64,000 nt of DNA from an uncultured Enhydrobacter sp. (GCA_946222995.1 CAMIOS010000010.1:6948-70947); one strand, 5' to 3'; positions 53,766-62,602 are shown, numbered from the stretch's first letter. Numbers and translations: made by a program. The notes: generated from the sequence alone by a model not told the origin.

Positions 53766-55252
53766 CCCAACGCATACAAAAACTCTCCCCTTTACTGATT
53801 AATCAAATCGCCGCAGGTGAAGTCGTCACACGCCCCGCATCCGTCGTCAAAGAACTGCTAGAAAATGCCATCGACGCAGGGGCGACCCACATCACCATCC
53901 ATATCGAGCAAGGCGGGCTAGGGCTTATCCAAATCAGCGACAACGGCACCGGCATCCATCCAGACGACATGACCCTTGCCGTTACTCGCCACGCCACCAG
54001 CAAACTTGCCGATGTTGGTGAATTATCGGGTATTAACAGTTTAGGTTTTCGAGGCGAAGCCCTTGCCAGTATCGCTGCCGTGTCGCACCTTACCCTGACC
54101 AGTAGCCACAACGACACAGGCATTGGGCAACAGCTGACCCTAAGCGGTGACGAGGTTGGCCACGCCCAGATAAAACCGATTGTCAAAAATCGTGGCACGA
54201 CCGTCAGTGTGCGAGATTTATACTATAACGTTCCCGCTAGACGTGGAAATCTTAAAAGCCTCACCACCGAATTTGCCCAAATCGAACAAGTCGTGCAACG
54301 CCTAGCGATTAGCTTTGCCGATATTAGTTTACAACTGTATCACCAAGATAAATTACGACTTAATTTAAATAGCCTAAATAAAGAAACCAGTTTGCAAGGC
54401 TTAAATTCACCAAACCCAAATCTTCACAGATTGGAAAATGCCCTCAATTTGCCTTTAGCCCATATCGCTACCGCGTTTGAACTGCCTTTAACCGCGCTAC
54501 AACCGTTAGAAAGTAGGGAAAATAGTGAAACCGCTCAAGTCACAGGTTGGCTGTTTGTTACCCCGCAAGCCCTTGATTTACCAAAACTAATTTATATCAA
54601 CCAACGCCTTGTCAGTGACTTGGCGATTAGTCAAACTATTGCCAAAGCCGCCCGCCAAGTCGGTATGGAGAATGTCAATATGGGCTATGCGTTATTTTTT
54701 GACCTGCCCAATGACTGGATAAACGTCAATATCCACCCCAGTAAACAGCAGGTTAAAATCCAACCGCTTGCCAATATTTTGGCGTTGCTCAATCAAGCCT
54801 TGCAAGACATATTAAAGGTAAAATTAAGCAAAACAGCTTTTCAATCAGAAATTATGCCATCGCAAATGAAGGCTAAAACTATTTTTGAAAATAGAAAAAC
54901 TGCATCGTTGCCAAACTTGCTAGAGGATAATCTATGTGCCAAAAATTCTACTTTTAAACCCACTTCGTTACAAGTTAATGAACGCAAAGTCGATTATCAA
55001 TTTTTTGAAACCTTAGAAACCCAAAGCGAAACTCAAGCCGAAAATCATTTTTCTGTTGAAAGGTTATTTGACGAGTTACCTAAGTTTTTAAAAATTGTGG
55101 AAAATGAGCAGGGCAGGCAAGGGCTGATTTTTTGGCAGGATAATTTTTATTTAGTGCAAATAGATTTACTCACGCAGGCAGTGTTACAAGATAAAGAAAA
55201 ATTTGAAAGTTTATTAAAAAATTCTGAAATTTTAACGATTGATATACCTTAA
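53762..55252 (+). CDS. mutL: DNA mismatch repair protein MutL with shortened C-terminal domain
   Basis: Mismatch-repair matchmaker. The GHKL ATPase part is complete: VVKELLENAIDAGATHITIHIEQGGLGLIQISDNGTGI, HATSKL, LGFRGEALASIAAVS, then the transducer domain to VNVNIHPSKQQVK (to about residue 330). The remaining 160 residues are a Ser/Gln/Lys-rich linker and about 70 residues (FSVERLFDELPKFLKIVENEQGRQGLIFWQDNFYLVQID). The usual dimerisation domain (about 180 residues) with its VDQHA-type motif is not recognisable. Total length is 496, against 600-650 in most gammaproteobacteria. Start is TTG at 53762 overlapping tsaE; no ATG precedes the conserved start. The miaA gene begins 12 bases after the stop, leaving no room for a lost tail. 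Confidence 0.9.
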   Translation: MTQRIQKLSPLLINQIAAGEVVTRPASVVKELLENAIDAGATHITIHIEQGGLGLIQISDNGTGIHPDDMTLAVTRHATSKLADVGELSGINSLGFRGEALASIAAVSHLTLTSSHNDTGIGQQLTLSGDEVGHAQIKPIVKNRGTTVSVRDLYYNVPARRGNLKSLTTEFAQIEQVVQRLAISFADISLQLYHQDKLRLNLNSLNKETSLQGLNSPNPNLHRLENALNLPLAHIATAFELPLTALQPLESRENSETAQVTGWLFVTPQALDLPKLIYINQRLVSDLAISQTIAKAARQVGMENVNMGYALFFDLPNDWINVNIHPSKQQVKIQPLANILALLNQALQDILKVKLSKTAFQSEIMPSQMKAKTIFENRKTASLPNLLEDNLCAKNSTFKPTSLQVNERKVDYQFFETLETQSETQAENHFSVERLFDELPKFLKIVENEQGRQGLIFWQDNFYLVQIDLLTQAVLQDKEKFESLLKNSEILTIDIP

Positions 55253-55264
55253 GTTAAGATATTT

Positions 55265-56245
55265 ATGCAAAACGTCATCTGCCTAATTGCCCCAACCGCC
55301 AGCGGCAAAACCGCCTTAGCCTACGAACTTTATGACACAGGCAAATATTCCCTTATCTCAGTCGATTCCGCCCTGATTTACCGTGACATGAATATCGGCA
55401 CTGCCAAGCCTACCGCAGAGGAACTCACAAAATACCCGCACGCCCTTGTTGATATCATCGACCCCACCGAAAGCTACAGCGTGGCTCAATTTGTCGAAGA
55501 TGTCAAACAGGAAATCGAGCTTGCCCACGCCCAAGGCAAAACGCCTGTCCTAGTCGGTGGCACCATGATGTATTATATGGCATTACTTGAAGGGATTGCT
55601 GATATCCCCGCCACTTTGCCCGCGACTCGGGAGCAAGTTTTAACCATGTTTGCCGAACAGGGGAATGAAAAAGTCCATGAGTTTCTCAAACAACATGACC
55701 CGATATTGGCGGCAAAATTTTTGCCAAGCGATACCCAACGGGTAGGACGGGCGGTGGAAGTGTTTTTGCAAACAGGTAAACCGTTAAGCGAATTTCAGGC
55801 ACAGTCCAATATCGCCCTTGCTGACAATCCTAAGCAAAACTGGCAGATATTTGCCATCATGCCCGATAGAGCATGGCTACATGACCGTATTGCGTTGCGA
55901 TTAGAGATCATGTGGGCGCAGGGGTTTTTGCAAGAAGTCATCGACCTTCGCCAAAAATATGACCTACACGCTGATATGCCTTCCATGCGGTGCGTGGGCT
56001 ATCGGCAGGCGTGGGATTATCTTGAGCAGCTTGCAAATAAAGGGGATCAATTTGAGAATAATACTGTTATTCAAAGGATGCTATACCAACAGCTACAGGA
56101 TAAAGCTCTGTTTGCCACGCGGCAACTGGCAAAGCGGCAATACACTTGGCTAAGAAGATTAACAACCATTTCCGCCTTAAACCAACGCCACAATTTGCAC
56201 ACTGTGGATTCTATGGCACAAGTTCGCAAACTTTTATTACAATAA
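55265..56245 (+). CDS. miaA: tRNA dimethylallyltransferase
   Basis: Adds an isopentenyl group to A37 of tRNAs reading codons that start with U. 326 residues, normal length. It has the P-loop VICLIAPTASGKTALAYELYD, SVDSALIYRDMNIGTAKPTAEELTKYPHALVDIIDPTESYSVAQF, VGGTMMYYMALLEGIADIPAT and the later MRCVGYRQAWDYL, all typical. The C-terminal TRQLAKRQYTWLRRL is also conserved. It follows mutL by 12 bases, and hfq follows after 391 bases, the classical arrangement, although here hfq seems to have its own promoter. Confidence 0.96.
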   Translation: MQNVICLIAPTASGKTALAYELYDTGKYSLISVDSALIYRDMNIGTAKPTAEELTKYPHALVDIIDPTESYSVAQFVEDVKQEIELAHAQGKTPVLVGGTMMYYMALLEGIADIPATLPATREQVLTMFAEQGNEKVHEFLKQHDPILAAKFLPSDTQRVGRAVEVFLQTGKPLSEFQAQSNIALADNPKQNWQIFAIMPDRAWLHDRIALRLEIMWAQGFLQEVIDLRQKYDLHADMPSMRCVGYRQAWDYLEQLANKGDQFENNTVIQRMLYQQLQDKALFATRQLAKRQYTWLRRLTTISALNQRHNLHTVDSMAQVRKLLLQ

Positions 56246-56636
56246 ATGAACTTTAAACATAAAATGTTCAAGCATTTTATAGTACAATCATCAAATAAAG
56301 TTAGTGTTAAAATAAAAATACGGTATTTGTCAAGCGCTATCGATAAACAACTAAGTAAAAATTTGACAGATTGGGGTGTTATAGGCAAAATAAGCTACTT
56401 TTCATTACCCATTGCCGTCGTGAGATGGTAAGTTAGATGAAAATTTACCTATTGAACAATAATAAGTGCCAGTTAAGTATAAATATCTATATTCACTAAT
56501 GCTAATAAGTTAGATTGATGAATATATATAATATCAATGGTTGAGTAACTTATTATCGTATTATAAACATTGATAATTTAAATATATTGTGTGCAATATT
56601 ACAATAACAACATAATCTGATTTTTGGAGAAATATC
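56246..56636. promoter_or_regulatory. Region between miaA and hfq with a candidate promoter
   Basis: About 390 AT-rich bases. A TTGACA hexamer at 56363-56368 and CAAAAT at 56386-56391, 17 bases apart, form a good sigma70-type promoter candidate, about 240 bases upstream of hfq. That predicts a long leader or a separate small RNA. A reading frame of 61 codons starts at 56246, but its composition does not look coding. No terminator separates the genes. Confidence 0.5.
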
Positions 56637-57230
56637 ATGTCAAAAGGTCAAACCCTTCAAGACCCATTTTTAAATTCTTTACGTAAAGACCGTATTCCTG
56701 TATCAATTTTTTTGGTGAATGGTATTAAACTACAAGGTCAAATCGAGTCTTTTGATCAGTATGTAGTTTTATTAAAAAATACCGTTAGTCAAATGGTCTA
56801 TAAACATGCTATTTCAACGGTTGTTCCTGCTCGTAACCCTCGTACCACAGGTACAATGCCAGCAACAGGTGGCTTTGGGCAATCAGCAGGTATGGGCTTT
56901 GAACGTACAAGCGGCTTTGATCAGCCACAGGGTTATGGTATGACTCGTGGGGGCTTTGATGGCGGTGCTCGTACAGGCTTTGGGGCAGAGCGAGGTGGTT
57001 TTGCTGAGCGTGGCTTTGAGCATCGTTATGACAATGACCAACGTGGGTATCCAAGTGTAGGACAAGGCGAGCGTAGTGGCTTTGGCTCGGGCTTTGATCG
57101 TAGCGGTTTTGCGGATCGTGGTTTTGATAATGGCTACGAGAATGATCGTGGCTTTGATGGTAATTTTGAGGGCAACTTTGATATACCCGACAATACAGAA
57201 TTTGATAATGACAAAAGTGATCATGACTAA
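56637..57230 (+). CDS. hfq: RNA chaperone Hfq with very long Gly/Phe/Arg-rich tail
   Basis: Hexameric Sm-like protein that pairs small RNAs with mRNAs. The Sm core is complete: [40 protein letters not shown] (Sm1) and [12 protein letters not shown] (Sm2), residues 8-69. The remaining 128 residues are low complexity, built of short units such as RGGF, ERGF, DRGFDNG, RSGF and [11 protein letters not shown], then an acidic end ([16 protein letters not shown]). Total length 197 versus 102 in E. coli. A Gly-rich long tail is known for Acinetobacter and other Moraxellaceae Hfq. The tail is probably disordered and may bind RNA or favour condensate formation. The start ATG has GGAGAAAT in front. A terminator follows. 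Confidence 0.95.
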   Translation: MSKGQTLQDPFLNSLRKDRIPVSIFLVNGIKLQGQIESFDQYVVLLKNTVSQMVYKHAISTVVPARNPRTTGTMPATGGFGQSAGMGFERTSGFDQPQGYGMTRGGFDGGARTGFGAERGGFAERGFEHRYDNDQRGYPSVGQGERSGFGSGFDRSGFADRGFDNGYENDRGFDGNFEGNFDIPDNTEFDNDKSDHD

Positions 57231-57271
57231 CATTCTAAATAAATGGGTGTCACACTTTAATTCTACTAAGC

Positions 57272-57303
57272 AAAAACCTGTTCAACTAAGAACAGGTTTT
57301 TTG
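57272..57303 (+). terminator. Rho-independent terminator after hfq
   Basis: AAAACCTGTTC (ending 57283) pairs with GAACAGGTTTT (from 57290) over a 6-base loop with a T run, 42 bases past the hfq stop. Confidence 0.9.
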
Positions 57304-57381
57304 GTTTAGGTAAGTTTAGTAAGCCCGTTTGCAACAATTATAATGAATATTACAGCTTTTTACGGTATGATTGTGCCTTTC

Positions 57382-57397
57382 GTTCGAAGCAACGAAC
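57382..57397. promoter_or_regulatory. Inverted repeat ahead of the kdsD operon
   Basis: GTTCG and CGAAC are separated by 6 bases (57382-57397). A TATTAT hexamer, possibly a -10, follows at 57403-57408. The pair could be an operator over the promoter of the Kdo/LPS operon, or chance. Confidence 0.3.
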
Positions 57398-57439
57398 TCT
57401 GCTATTATTTATTGAATTAGTATTATCAGTGAGGTAAGC

Positions 57440-58477
57440 ATGGGCTTTGAAAAAGTAGTATCTAGCTTAGCGGCAAACAGACCAATGCAAAATAATCATG
57501 CAAAAATGGCAGATAGGGATTATTTAAAATATGCCGATGAGGCGATAGCAACCGAACAAAGCGCTTTAGATCTACTTAGAGAACAGCTTGATGAGCGTTT
57601 TGTGACGGCATGTCATTTGATAGAAAATTGTCAAGGTCGCGTGGTGGTCACAGGGATGGGCAAATCCGGGCATATTGGGCGTAAAATTGCGGCAACTTTT
57701 GCATCAACGGGTACGCCTGCATTTTTTATGCATCCAGGCGAGGCGGGGCATGGTGATTTGGGGATGCTTGTGCCAGGGGATGTGCTATTGGCCATTTCAA
57801 ACTCTGGCGAATCTGATGAAATCCGTACATTACTGCCCGTGGTAAAACGCCTAGCCATTCCATTAATTAGTATCAGCCGCGATAAACGAGGAATTTTGCC
57901 GCGTTCTGCCGATGTTGCCTTGACACTTGGGGCATTTGATGAAGCTTGCCCGTTAGGATTAGCCCCGACTTCTAGCACCACCGCCACTTTGGCATTGGGC
58001 GATGCATTGGCGGTAGCATTGGTACACAGCAAAAATTTTACCTCAGAAGATTTTGCCTTATCGCACCCCGCTGGGGCGCTGGGCAGACAGCTTTTAACCC
58101 AAGTCCAAGATTTGATGCATCAGGATGTCGAAAGCTTACCGGTGGTTAAATACGATGCTACGTTGAACGAAGCGTTATTTAGTATGACAGGCGGAAGGCT
58201 CGGGATGACCGTAGTGGTTAACGATAACAACCAAGTGGTTGGGGTGTTTACTGATGGCGATTTGCGCCGTAGCTTAGAAAAACAATTGCCTTTGACCAGC
58301 CATATCGATACGGTAATGTCAGCCAATCCTAAAACTGTCAAGCCTAATTTACGTGCTTCAGATGCATTAAGCTTAATGAATGAGCAGAAAATTAACCAAG
58401 TATTGATATTAAACCCTGATCATACGTTAGCTGGAATATTGACCATACATGACTTATTACAAGCCGGTGTAAAATAA
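57440..58477 (+). CDS. kdsD: D-arabinose 5-phosphate isomerase
   Basis: Converts ribulose 5-phosphate to arabinose 5-phosphate, the first step in Kdo synthesis for lipopolysaccharide. 345 residues. The SIS sugar-isomerase domain (about 50-190) has GRVVVTGMGKSGHIGRKIAATFASTGTPAFFMHPGEAGHGDLGML and NSGESDEI. The two CBS domains follow (about 220-340: DLMHQDVESLPVVKYDATLNEALFSMT and TDGDLRRSLEKQLPL, and the second block after it). The order kdsD-kdsC-lptC-lptA-lptB is the conserved yrb/lpt locus. The start ATG has GAGGTAAGC upstream and follows a possible promoter at about 57403. Confidence 0.95.
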   Translation: MGFEKVVSSLAANRPMQNNHAKMADRDYLKYADEAIATEQSALDLLREQLDERFVTACHLIENCQGRVVVTGMGKSGHIGRKIAATFASTGTPAFFMHPGEAGHGDLGMLVPGDVLLAISNSGESDEIRTLLPVVKRLAIPLISISRDKRGILPRSADVALTLGAFDEACPLGLAPTSSTTATLALGDALAVALVHSKNFTSEDFALSHPAGALGRQLLTQVQDLMHQDVESLPVVKYDATLNEALFSMTGGRLGMTVVVNDNNQVVGVFTDGDLRRSLEKQLPLTSHIDTVMSANPKTVKPNLRASDALSLMNEQKINQVLILNPDHTLAGILTIHDLLQAGVK

Positions 58478-58520
58478 CGATCTGAATTACATAAATCAAA
58501 AAATAACCTTGGAAATTATT

Positions 58521-59045
58521 ATGCAAAATTTAATTGAACAAGCCAGTCAAGTAAAATTATTCGTCTTGGATGTGGATGGGGTACTCTCAGATGGCAAAAT
58601 TATCTATGATGCCAATGGTGTAGAAACCAAAAATTTTCATGTACAAGATGGGTTTGGGATTGAATGTTTGCACAAAGCGGGCATAAAAACCGCAATTATT
58701 ACCGGACGCAGCAGTCCAATTGTAGAAAAACGAGCCAAAGAGTTAAAAATTACCCATTTTATGCAGGGTCGCCCTGATAAACTTGAAGCGTTAAATGAGG
58801 TTTTAGCAGATGGTAATATTAGCTTAGCAGAATGTGCCTATATGGGTGATGATTGGGTAGATATCAAAGCCATGCAAGCAGTAGGCTTTTGTGCGACTGT
58901 GCCCAATGCACATGGAGAAGTAATTAAACGAGCCAGTATGGTGACCACGCATGCCGGTGGTCATGGGGCGGTGCGAGAAGTGTGTGACATTATTCTTAAA
59001 GCCACAGGACATTATAATACACTACTAGCGGACTATATTGACTGA
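58521..59045 (+). CDS. kdsC: 3-deoxy-D-manno-octulosonate 8-phosphate phosphatase
   Basis: HAD-type phosphatase that removes the phosphate from Kdo-8-phosphate, 174 residues. The HAD motifs are VKLFVLDVDGVLSDGKI (nucleophile Asp), TAIITGRSSPIVEKRAKELKI and YMGDDWVDIKAMQAVGF; the small cap-less form is normal for KdsC. An upstream TTG at 58509 is in frame, but the ATG at 58521 starts close to the usual length; the preceding TTGGAAATT supplies a ribosome site. It follows kdsD by 43 bases and precedes lptC by 72 bases. Confidence 0.95.
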   Translation: MQNLIEQASQVKLFVLDVDGVLSDGKIIYDANGVETKNFHVQDGFGIECLHKAGIKTAIITGRSSPIVEKRAKELKITHFMQGRPDKLEALNEVLADGNISLAECAYMGDDWVDIKAMQAVGFCATVPNAHGEVIKRASMVTTHAGGHGAVREVCDIILKATGHYNTLLADYID

Positions 59046-59117
59046 ACAAATTTTGGTAAAGGCGTTGAATAAAGGTCTGTATTGTTTGTAAATAAATAGT
59101 AGCTAGAGGATAGGATA

Positions 59118-59684
59118 GTGTCAACCAAAGCGTTATTTGTGCTCAGTCTGGTGCTGATTATTATTGCAGGTTATTTTTATGCCAGTAACGATGCAAGTTT
59201 AGGCAAGCTTAACCTAAAACCTTCAGACATCGATTACCAAGCCAGCCAAATTGATGGGCTGCAAACGAATGCCACAGGCGATATCCAGTATCGGCTAAAG
59301 GCTACAGCTGTCACACATTATCAAAACGCGAAGATGGCGGTACTTACTGATCCAACTATCATATGGCGAACCGCTAATCAAAAAGAAGTCAAATTGACTG
59401 CCCAAACCGCCCAACTTGATGAAGCCAAACAGTTAGCACAATTATCGGGTAACGTGATGATGACTAACCAGAATTTAGATCAAGCCATTGATAGCCCTGT
59501 TATTACGCTAAAAGGGCAAGATTTTATTGGTAATTTACAAACCCAGCAAGTGGTTAGTAATCGTCCATTAACAGTTAACCAAGGTAATAGTCAATTTACG
59601 GCTCAAGATGTGGCAGCCGATATCAATACAGGGGATTATACCTTTAATAAAGTGAGTATGACGTTTTTACCTGCTAAAAACTAA
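59118..59684 (+). CDS. lptC: LPS export protein LptC
   Basis: Inner-membrane anchored periplasmic protein that passes LPS from LptFG to LptA, 188 residues. An N-terminal membrane helix (about 4-24, ALFVLSLVLIIIAGYFYASND) is followed by the OstA-like beta-jellyroll, with DIDYQASQIDGLQTNATGDIQYRLKATAVTHYQNAKMAVLTDPTII and repeated strands. Sequence identity in this family is low, so placement between kdsC and lptA is an important part of the call. The start is GTG at 59118 with AGAGGATAGGAT in front; no ATG would leave the helix intact. Confidence 0.88.
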   Translation: MSTKALFVLSLVLIIIAGYFYASNDASLGKLNLKPSDIDYQASQIDGLQTNATGDIQYRLKATAVTHYQNAKMAVLTDPTIIWRTANQKEVKLTAQTAQLDEAKQLAQLSGNVMMTNQNLDQAIDSPVITLKGQDFIGNLQTQQVVSNRPLTVNQGNSQFTAQDVAADINTGDYTFNKVSMTFLPAKN

Positions 59685-59759
59685 CATTTATTAAAAAACC
59701 TTGTATCCAATAGATAGCCCTATTTATTTTAAATTAGCATGAATTGTGAAGGTTTAAAT

Positions 59760-60290
59760 ATGCTTAAAACCCATTTTCGAGGTAGTTTGATTGCCGTTTT
59801 AGCAGCCACAGGGCTAATTGCTAGTGTAGCCTATGCCTTGCCATCGGATGCCAATGAAGCAATCCGCTTACTTGCCGATAAAGCCACGTACAGTGAACGC
59901 ACGGGCGTGACAACCTATTCAGGCAATGTCACCATTACCCAAGGCACGCTAAAAATGGCAGCCGACAATCTGACGGTAAACTTAACGCCAAGTCGTGACA
60001 TTGAAAGTGCCGTTGCCACAGGACGCCCCGCTACGATTCAGCAAATCGTTACCCAAGAAAAGGGGCTGGCAAAAGGGCAAGCCAACCGTATTGATTACGA
60101 TGTGAAATCGGGGATTGTTACCTTGACTGGCAATGCTCACTTAACCCAAAATGGTGGCAGTTTTTCGGGCAATGTCATTCGCTATAGCCTCAAAGTTGGC
60201 GATATCGAAGCCACCGCAGGTGGTAGCCAGCGCGTGGAATTGGTGTTCCCACCACAGCCAAATAAACGAGTGGGCTTACGCAGTAATTAA
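59760..60290 (+). CDS. lptA: LPS transport periplasmic protein LptA
   Basis: Periplasmic bridge protein that carries LPS across the periplasm, 176 residues. Signal peptide of about 27 residues (FRGSLIAVLAATGLIASVAYA) is followed by the OstA-like repeats: IRLLADKATYSERTGVTTYSGNVTITQGTLKMAADNLTVNLTP, GLAKGQANRIDYDVKSGIVTLTGNAHLTQNGGSFSGNVIRYSLKVGDIEATAGGSQRVELVF. These beta-strand repeats are typical. An earlier ATG at 59739 adds seven residues, but GAAGGTTTAA right before 59760 supports the second. It lies 75 bases after lptC and 82 before lptB. Confidence 0.93.
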   Translation: MLKTHFRGSLIAVLAATGLIASVAYALPSDANEAIRLLADKATYSERTGVTTYSGNVTITQGTLKMAADNLTVNLTPSRDIESAVATGRPATIQQIVTQEKGLAKGQANRIDYDVKSGIVTLTGNAHLTQNGGSFSGNVIRYSLKVGDIEATAGGSQRVELVFPPQPNKRVGLRSN

Positions 60291-60372
60291 GATAAATAAA
60301 ATTACTTGTTAATTTATCCGCTAAAACCACTCAACAAAACATTGACACAGTTGACAAAGTAAAGGATGTGTT

Positions 60373-61122
60373 ATGCCAATTGCCCCGACTACTCAGCCAC
60401 AACCGCTTATCATGAAACACCTTGCCAAACATTATGGCAAACGTTGGGTGGTCAAAGATGTATCGTTCTCGGTTGAGCAAGGGCAAGTGGTGGGATTGTT
60501 GGGGCCAAATGGGGCAGGGAAAACCACCAGTTTTTACATGGTGGTGGGGCTTGTCAATATGGATAAAGGTCAAATCTTACTGGGAAATCAAGACATTTCA
60601 CCGCTCTCTATGCATGAACGCGCCAAGGCAGGGATAGGCTATCTGCCACAAGAAGCGTCAATTTTTCGCAAATTGACAATTGAGGACAATATTTTAAGTA
60701 TTTTACAGACCCGCGCTGACTTAGACAAACAGGGGCAAAAACAAGCGCTAGAGCAGCTTATGGCAGAATTTCATCTTGAGCATGTCCGACACTCACTTGG
60801 AATGAGTGTGTCAGGGGGCGAGCGCCGCCGCTGTGAAATCGCTCGTTGTCTGGCGAGTAATCCGAAATTTATTTTGCTCGATGAGCCATTTGCGGGGGTT
60901 GATCCGATTTCAGTAGGGGATATTAAAGAGGTAATTACGTCCCTTAAAAATCGCGGGATTGGGGTATTAATTACCGACCATAATGTGCGAGAGACGTTAG
61001 CAATTTGTGAAAAAGCCTATATCGTATCGGAAGGGGTAATTATCGCCGAAGGTACCGCACATGAAGTGCTTAATAATGAGCTGGTTAAAAAAGTTTATTT
61101 GGGCGAAAACTTTACCGTTTAA
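60373..61122 (+). CDS. lptB: LPS export ABC transporter ATPase LptB
   Basis: ATPase that powers LPS extraction by LptFGC, 249 residues. The motifs are Walker [21 protein letters not shown]-loop [22 protein letters not shown], signature [19 protein letters not shown], Walker [18 protein letters not shown] and H-loop [11 protein letters not shown]. This form is very close to LptB of other gammaproteobacteria. lptF and lptG are not in the window, as expected; the next genes in E. coli (rpoN, hpf) are not found, and the operon ends before a tRNA gene. The ATG has AAAGGATGTGTT in front. Confidence 0.97.
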   Translation: MPIAPTTQPQPLIMKHLAKHYGKRWVVKDVSFSVEQGQVVGLLGPNGAGKTTSFYMVVGLVNMDKGQILLGNQDISPLSMHERAKAGIGYLPQEASIFRKLTIEDNILSILQTRADLDKQGQKQALEQLMAEFHLEHVRHSLGMSVSGGERRRCEIARCLASNPKFILLDEPFAGVDPISVGDIKEVITSLKNRGIGVLITDHNVRETLAICEKAYIVSEGVIIAEGTAHEVLNNELVKKVYLGENFTV

Positions 61123-61265
61123 TTTTTTCAACCATTCAATTCTTATTATGATTTTTATTGTAGTGCTGCTTAATTCATTGATAAGAATTTTTGCTTTTTA
61201 TTTGTGAGGTGTTTACTGGCTTAGTGAGATTGTAGAATTCGTTTTGCATCAAAATCAAATTATAT

Positions 61266-61299
61266 AAAAAACCTCTGATTGATTAATCAGAGGTTTTTT
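61266..61299 (-). terminator. Terminator-like hairpin next to tRNA-Ser
   Basis: AACCTCTGATT and AATCAGAGGTT pair over a 4-base loop, flanked by A and T runs. It follows the leftward tRNA-Ser gene and could also end the rightward lptB transcript. Confidence 0.85.
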
Positions 61300-61305
61300 G
61301 GAATA

Positions 61306-61395
61306 TGGCGGAAGCTGAGAGATTCGAACTCTCGAAGGGCTCGCACCCTTGCCGGTTTTCAAGACCGGTGCATTCAACCGCTCTGCCAAGCTTCC
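61306..61395 (-). tRNA. tRNA-Ser (anticodon UGA)
   Basis: The reverse strand folds as a class II tRNA of 90 bases with a long variable arm, ending with encoded CCA. The acceptor stem starts GGAAGCT. The anticodon loop is CUUGAAA inside stem CCGGU/ACCGG, giving UGA, which reads the UCA codon and other serine codons. The T arm contains GTTCGAATC. No introns or mismatches were seen. Confidence 0.95.
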
Positions 61396-61504
61396 GTTTT
61401 GTGGTGGCTATTATATATAAGATAAAAAAGAATGCAAGTACTTTTGCATAAAAATTTTTTGTTTACGTAAAAAATAGCCATTAAAGTTTTAAGCTAATGA
61501 CAGA

Positions 61505-61843
61505 TTAGTTATCTGTATCTTGCTGCTCATTATTTTTTTGGTCGGTGTTTGATAGATCTTCTTCCTCATCATCCCGTAGAGCAATTGCTAAAATTTCATC
61601 GCTTACCCCTTGACGACGCAATTTTTGCAAAAACCGTTCATCTTCTGCCAATGTATAATCCACATCTTCAGCATCTAATCCCTGACGAATATAAAGGCGA
61701 ATTAAGCCTTGAATACGCGGGAAACCATGTTTTTTTGCCACTTCACCTAATAACTCATACATCTCTTCGGTAATTTTGATATGAATAGGCACCATGACTT
61801 GTTGGTTTCTTTTGGCGGCAGCGCGTTGTCGGTTAGATAACAT
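61505..61843 (-). CDS. Small ribbon-helix-helix-like protein, function unknown
   Basis: Short soluble protein of 112 residues from the ATG at 61843. That start is chosen because AAGGA lies directly before an upstream ATG at 61849 and six bases before this one. The basic N-terminus LSNRQRAAAKRNQQ is followed by VMVPIHIKITEEMYELLGEVAKKHGFPRIQGLIRLYIRQGLDAE, a strand-helix-helix pattern like CopG/MetJ-type ribbon-helix-helix DNA-binding proteins. The end is very acidic (DDEEEDLSNTDQKNNEQQDTD). No toxin partner lies next to it, so it is more likely a stand-alone regulator or an uncharacterised family than an antitoxin. Confidence 0.65.
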   Translation of the reverse strand: MLSNRQRAAAKRNQQVMVPIHIKITEEMYELLGEVAKKHGFPRIQGLIRLYIRQGLDAEDVDYTLAEDERFLQKLRRQGVSDEILAIALRDDEEEDLSNTDQKNNEQQDTDN

Positions 61844-61994
61844 AGGCATTCCTTAAATAATAAACGCATAATTCAAATCAATTTAATAGTTTAATACAAA
61901 GCATCGCGAATAGCATAGCATACCGCCTTTAAGGCGCGGTGATTTTTTGTAGAGGCAATCTTTCGCACACACTTCACACTAGCAGCGTTATTGG

Positions 61995-62501
61995 CTAGAG
62001 ACCATTATCTTCTACCAAAATTTGTGACTCCCAGTAATCTTGGACTGATTTATCACTGGCATACACCTTTTTAATAATGGGCTCGACAGGTACATTGTTA
62101 ACCGTTTTTATCAACTGTACCCATAGCTCAGGCGTGCCATAATTGAGCACCGCATTAAACAGCGGCGTTAAATCGCGCTCAAGCAAGGACTGGTCAATCA
62201 TATAGGCGGCAAACACGCACGCCTTAGCATCGTGGTCTTGTAGGGCGCGATATGCCATACCATCTAATAACACAGGCACAGTTAGCTTAAATTCGGGTAA
62301 AACTTGCATCGCAAGATGGGCAGCATTGGGTAATTGTACCAATGCCACAAATTGACTAATTAAACCTTCATAATAATTTTTATCTGCTGGTGATAACTGT
62401 CCACGTTGTTGATCTTCCACCAATTTTGCAATACGTGGACGATCAATGGCTTGCTGTAGCTGGATAAACTGAAGTTGGGTTGGAGAGAGCGAAGCGGTCA
62501 T
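61995..62501 (-). CDS. Conserved-looking hypothetical helical protein
   Basis: I do not recognise the family. It has 168 residues, soluble and mainly helical (SPTQLQFIQLQQAIDRPRIAKLVEDQQRGQLSPADKNYYEGLISQFVALVQ, then VLLDGMAYRALQDHDAKACVFAAYMIDQSLLERDLTPLF), resembling a helical repeat fold. No metal or active-site motif is visible. The frame opens at a TTG at 62519; the ATG at 62501 is preferred although no good ribosome site is seen. It lies between the RHH-like gene and tRNA-Asn on the same strand. Codon use is like that of the neighbours. Confidence 0.7.
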   Translation of the reverse strand: MTASLSPTQLQFIQLQQAIDRPRIAKLVEDQQRGQLSPADKNYYEGLISQFVALVQLPNAAHLAMQVLPEFKLTVPVLLDGMAYRALQDHDAKACVFAAYMIDQSLLERDLTPLFNAVLNYGTPELWVQLIKTVNNVPVEPIIKKVYASDKSVQDYWESQILVEDNGL

Positions 62502-62560
62502 AATACTCGTTTGAATCAATTATTAGATAAATATAAGTAGATACGAGAAATTTTGATATA

Positions 62561-62590
62561 AAAAAACCCATTCACAAGGAATGGGTCGAA
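62561..62590 (-). terminator. Rho-independent terminator of the tRNA-Asn gene
   Basis: ACCCATTC (62566-62573) pairs with GAATGGGT (62579-62586) over 5 bases. On the reverse strand it is followed by a T run, fitting the leftward tRNA gene. Confidence 0.85.
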
Positions 62591-62602
62591 ATCTTACTTG
62601 AT

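Noticed and set aside
56246..56431. 61-codon frame directly after miaA
   Set aside because: It starts right at the miaA stop, but has no ribosome site, has AT-driven composition, and overlaps the likely hfq-upstream promoter.
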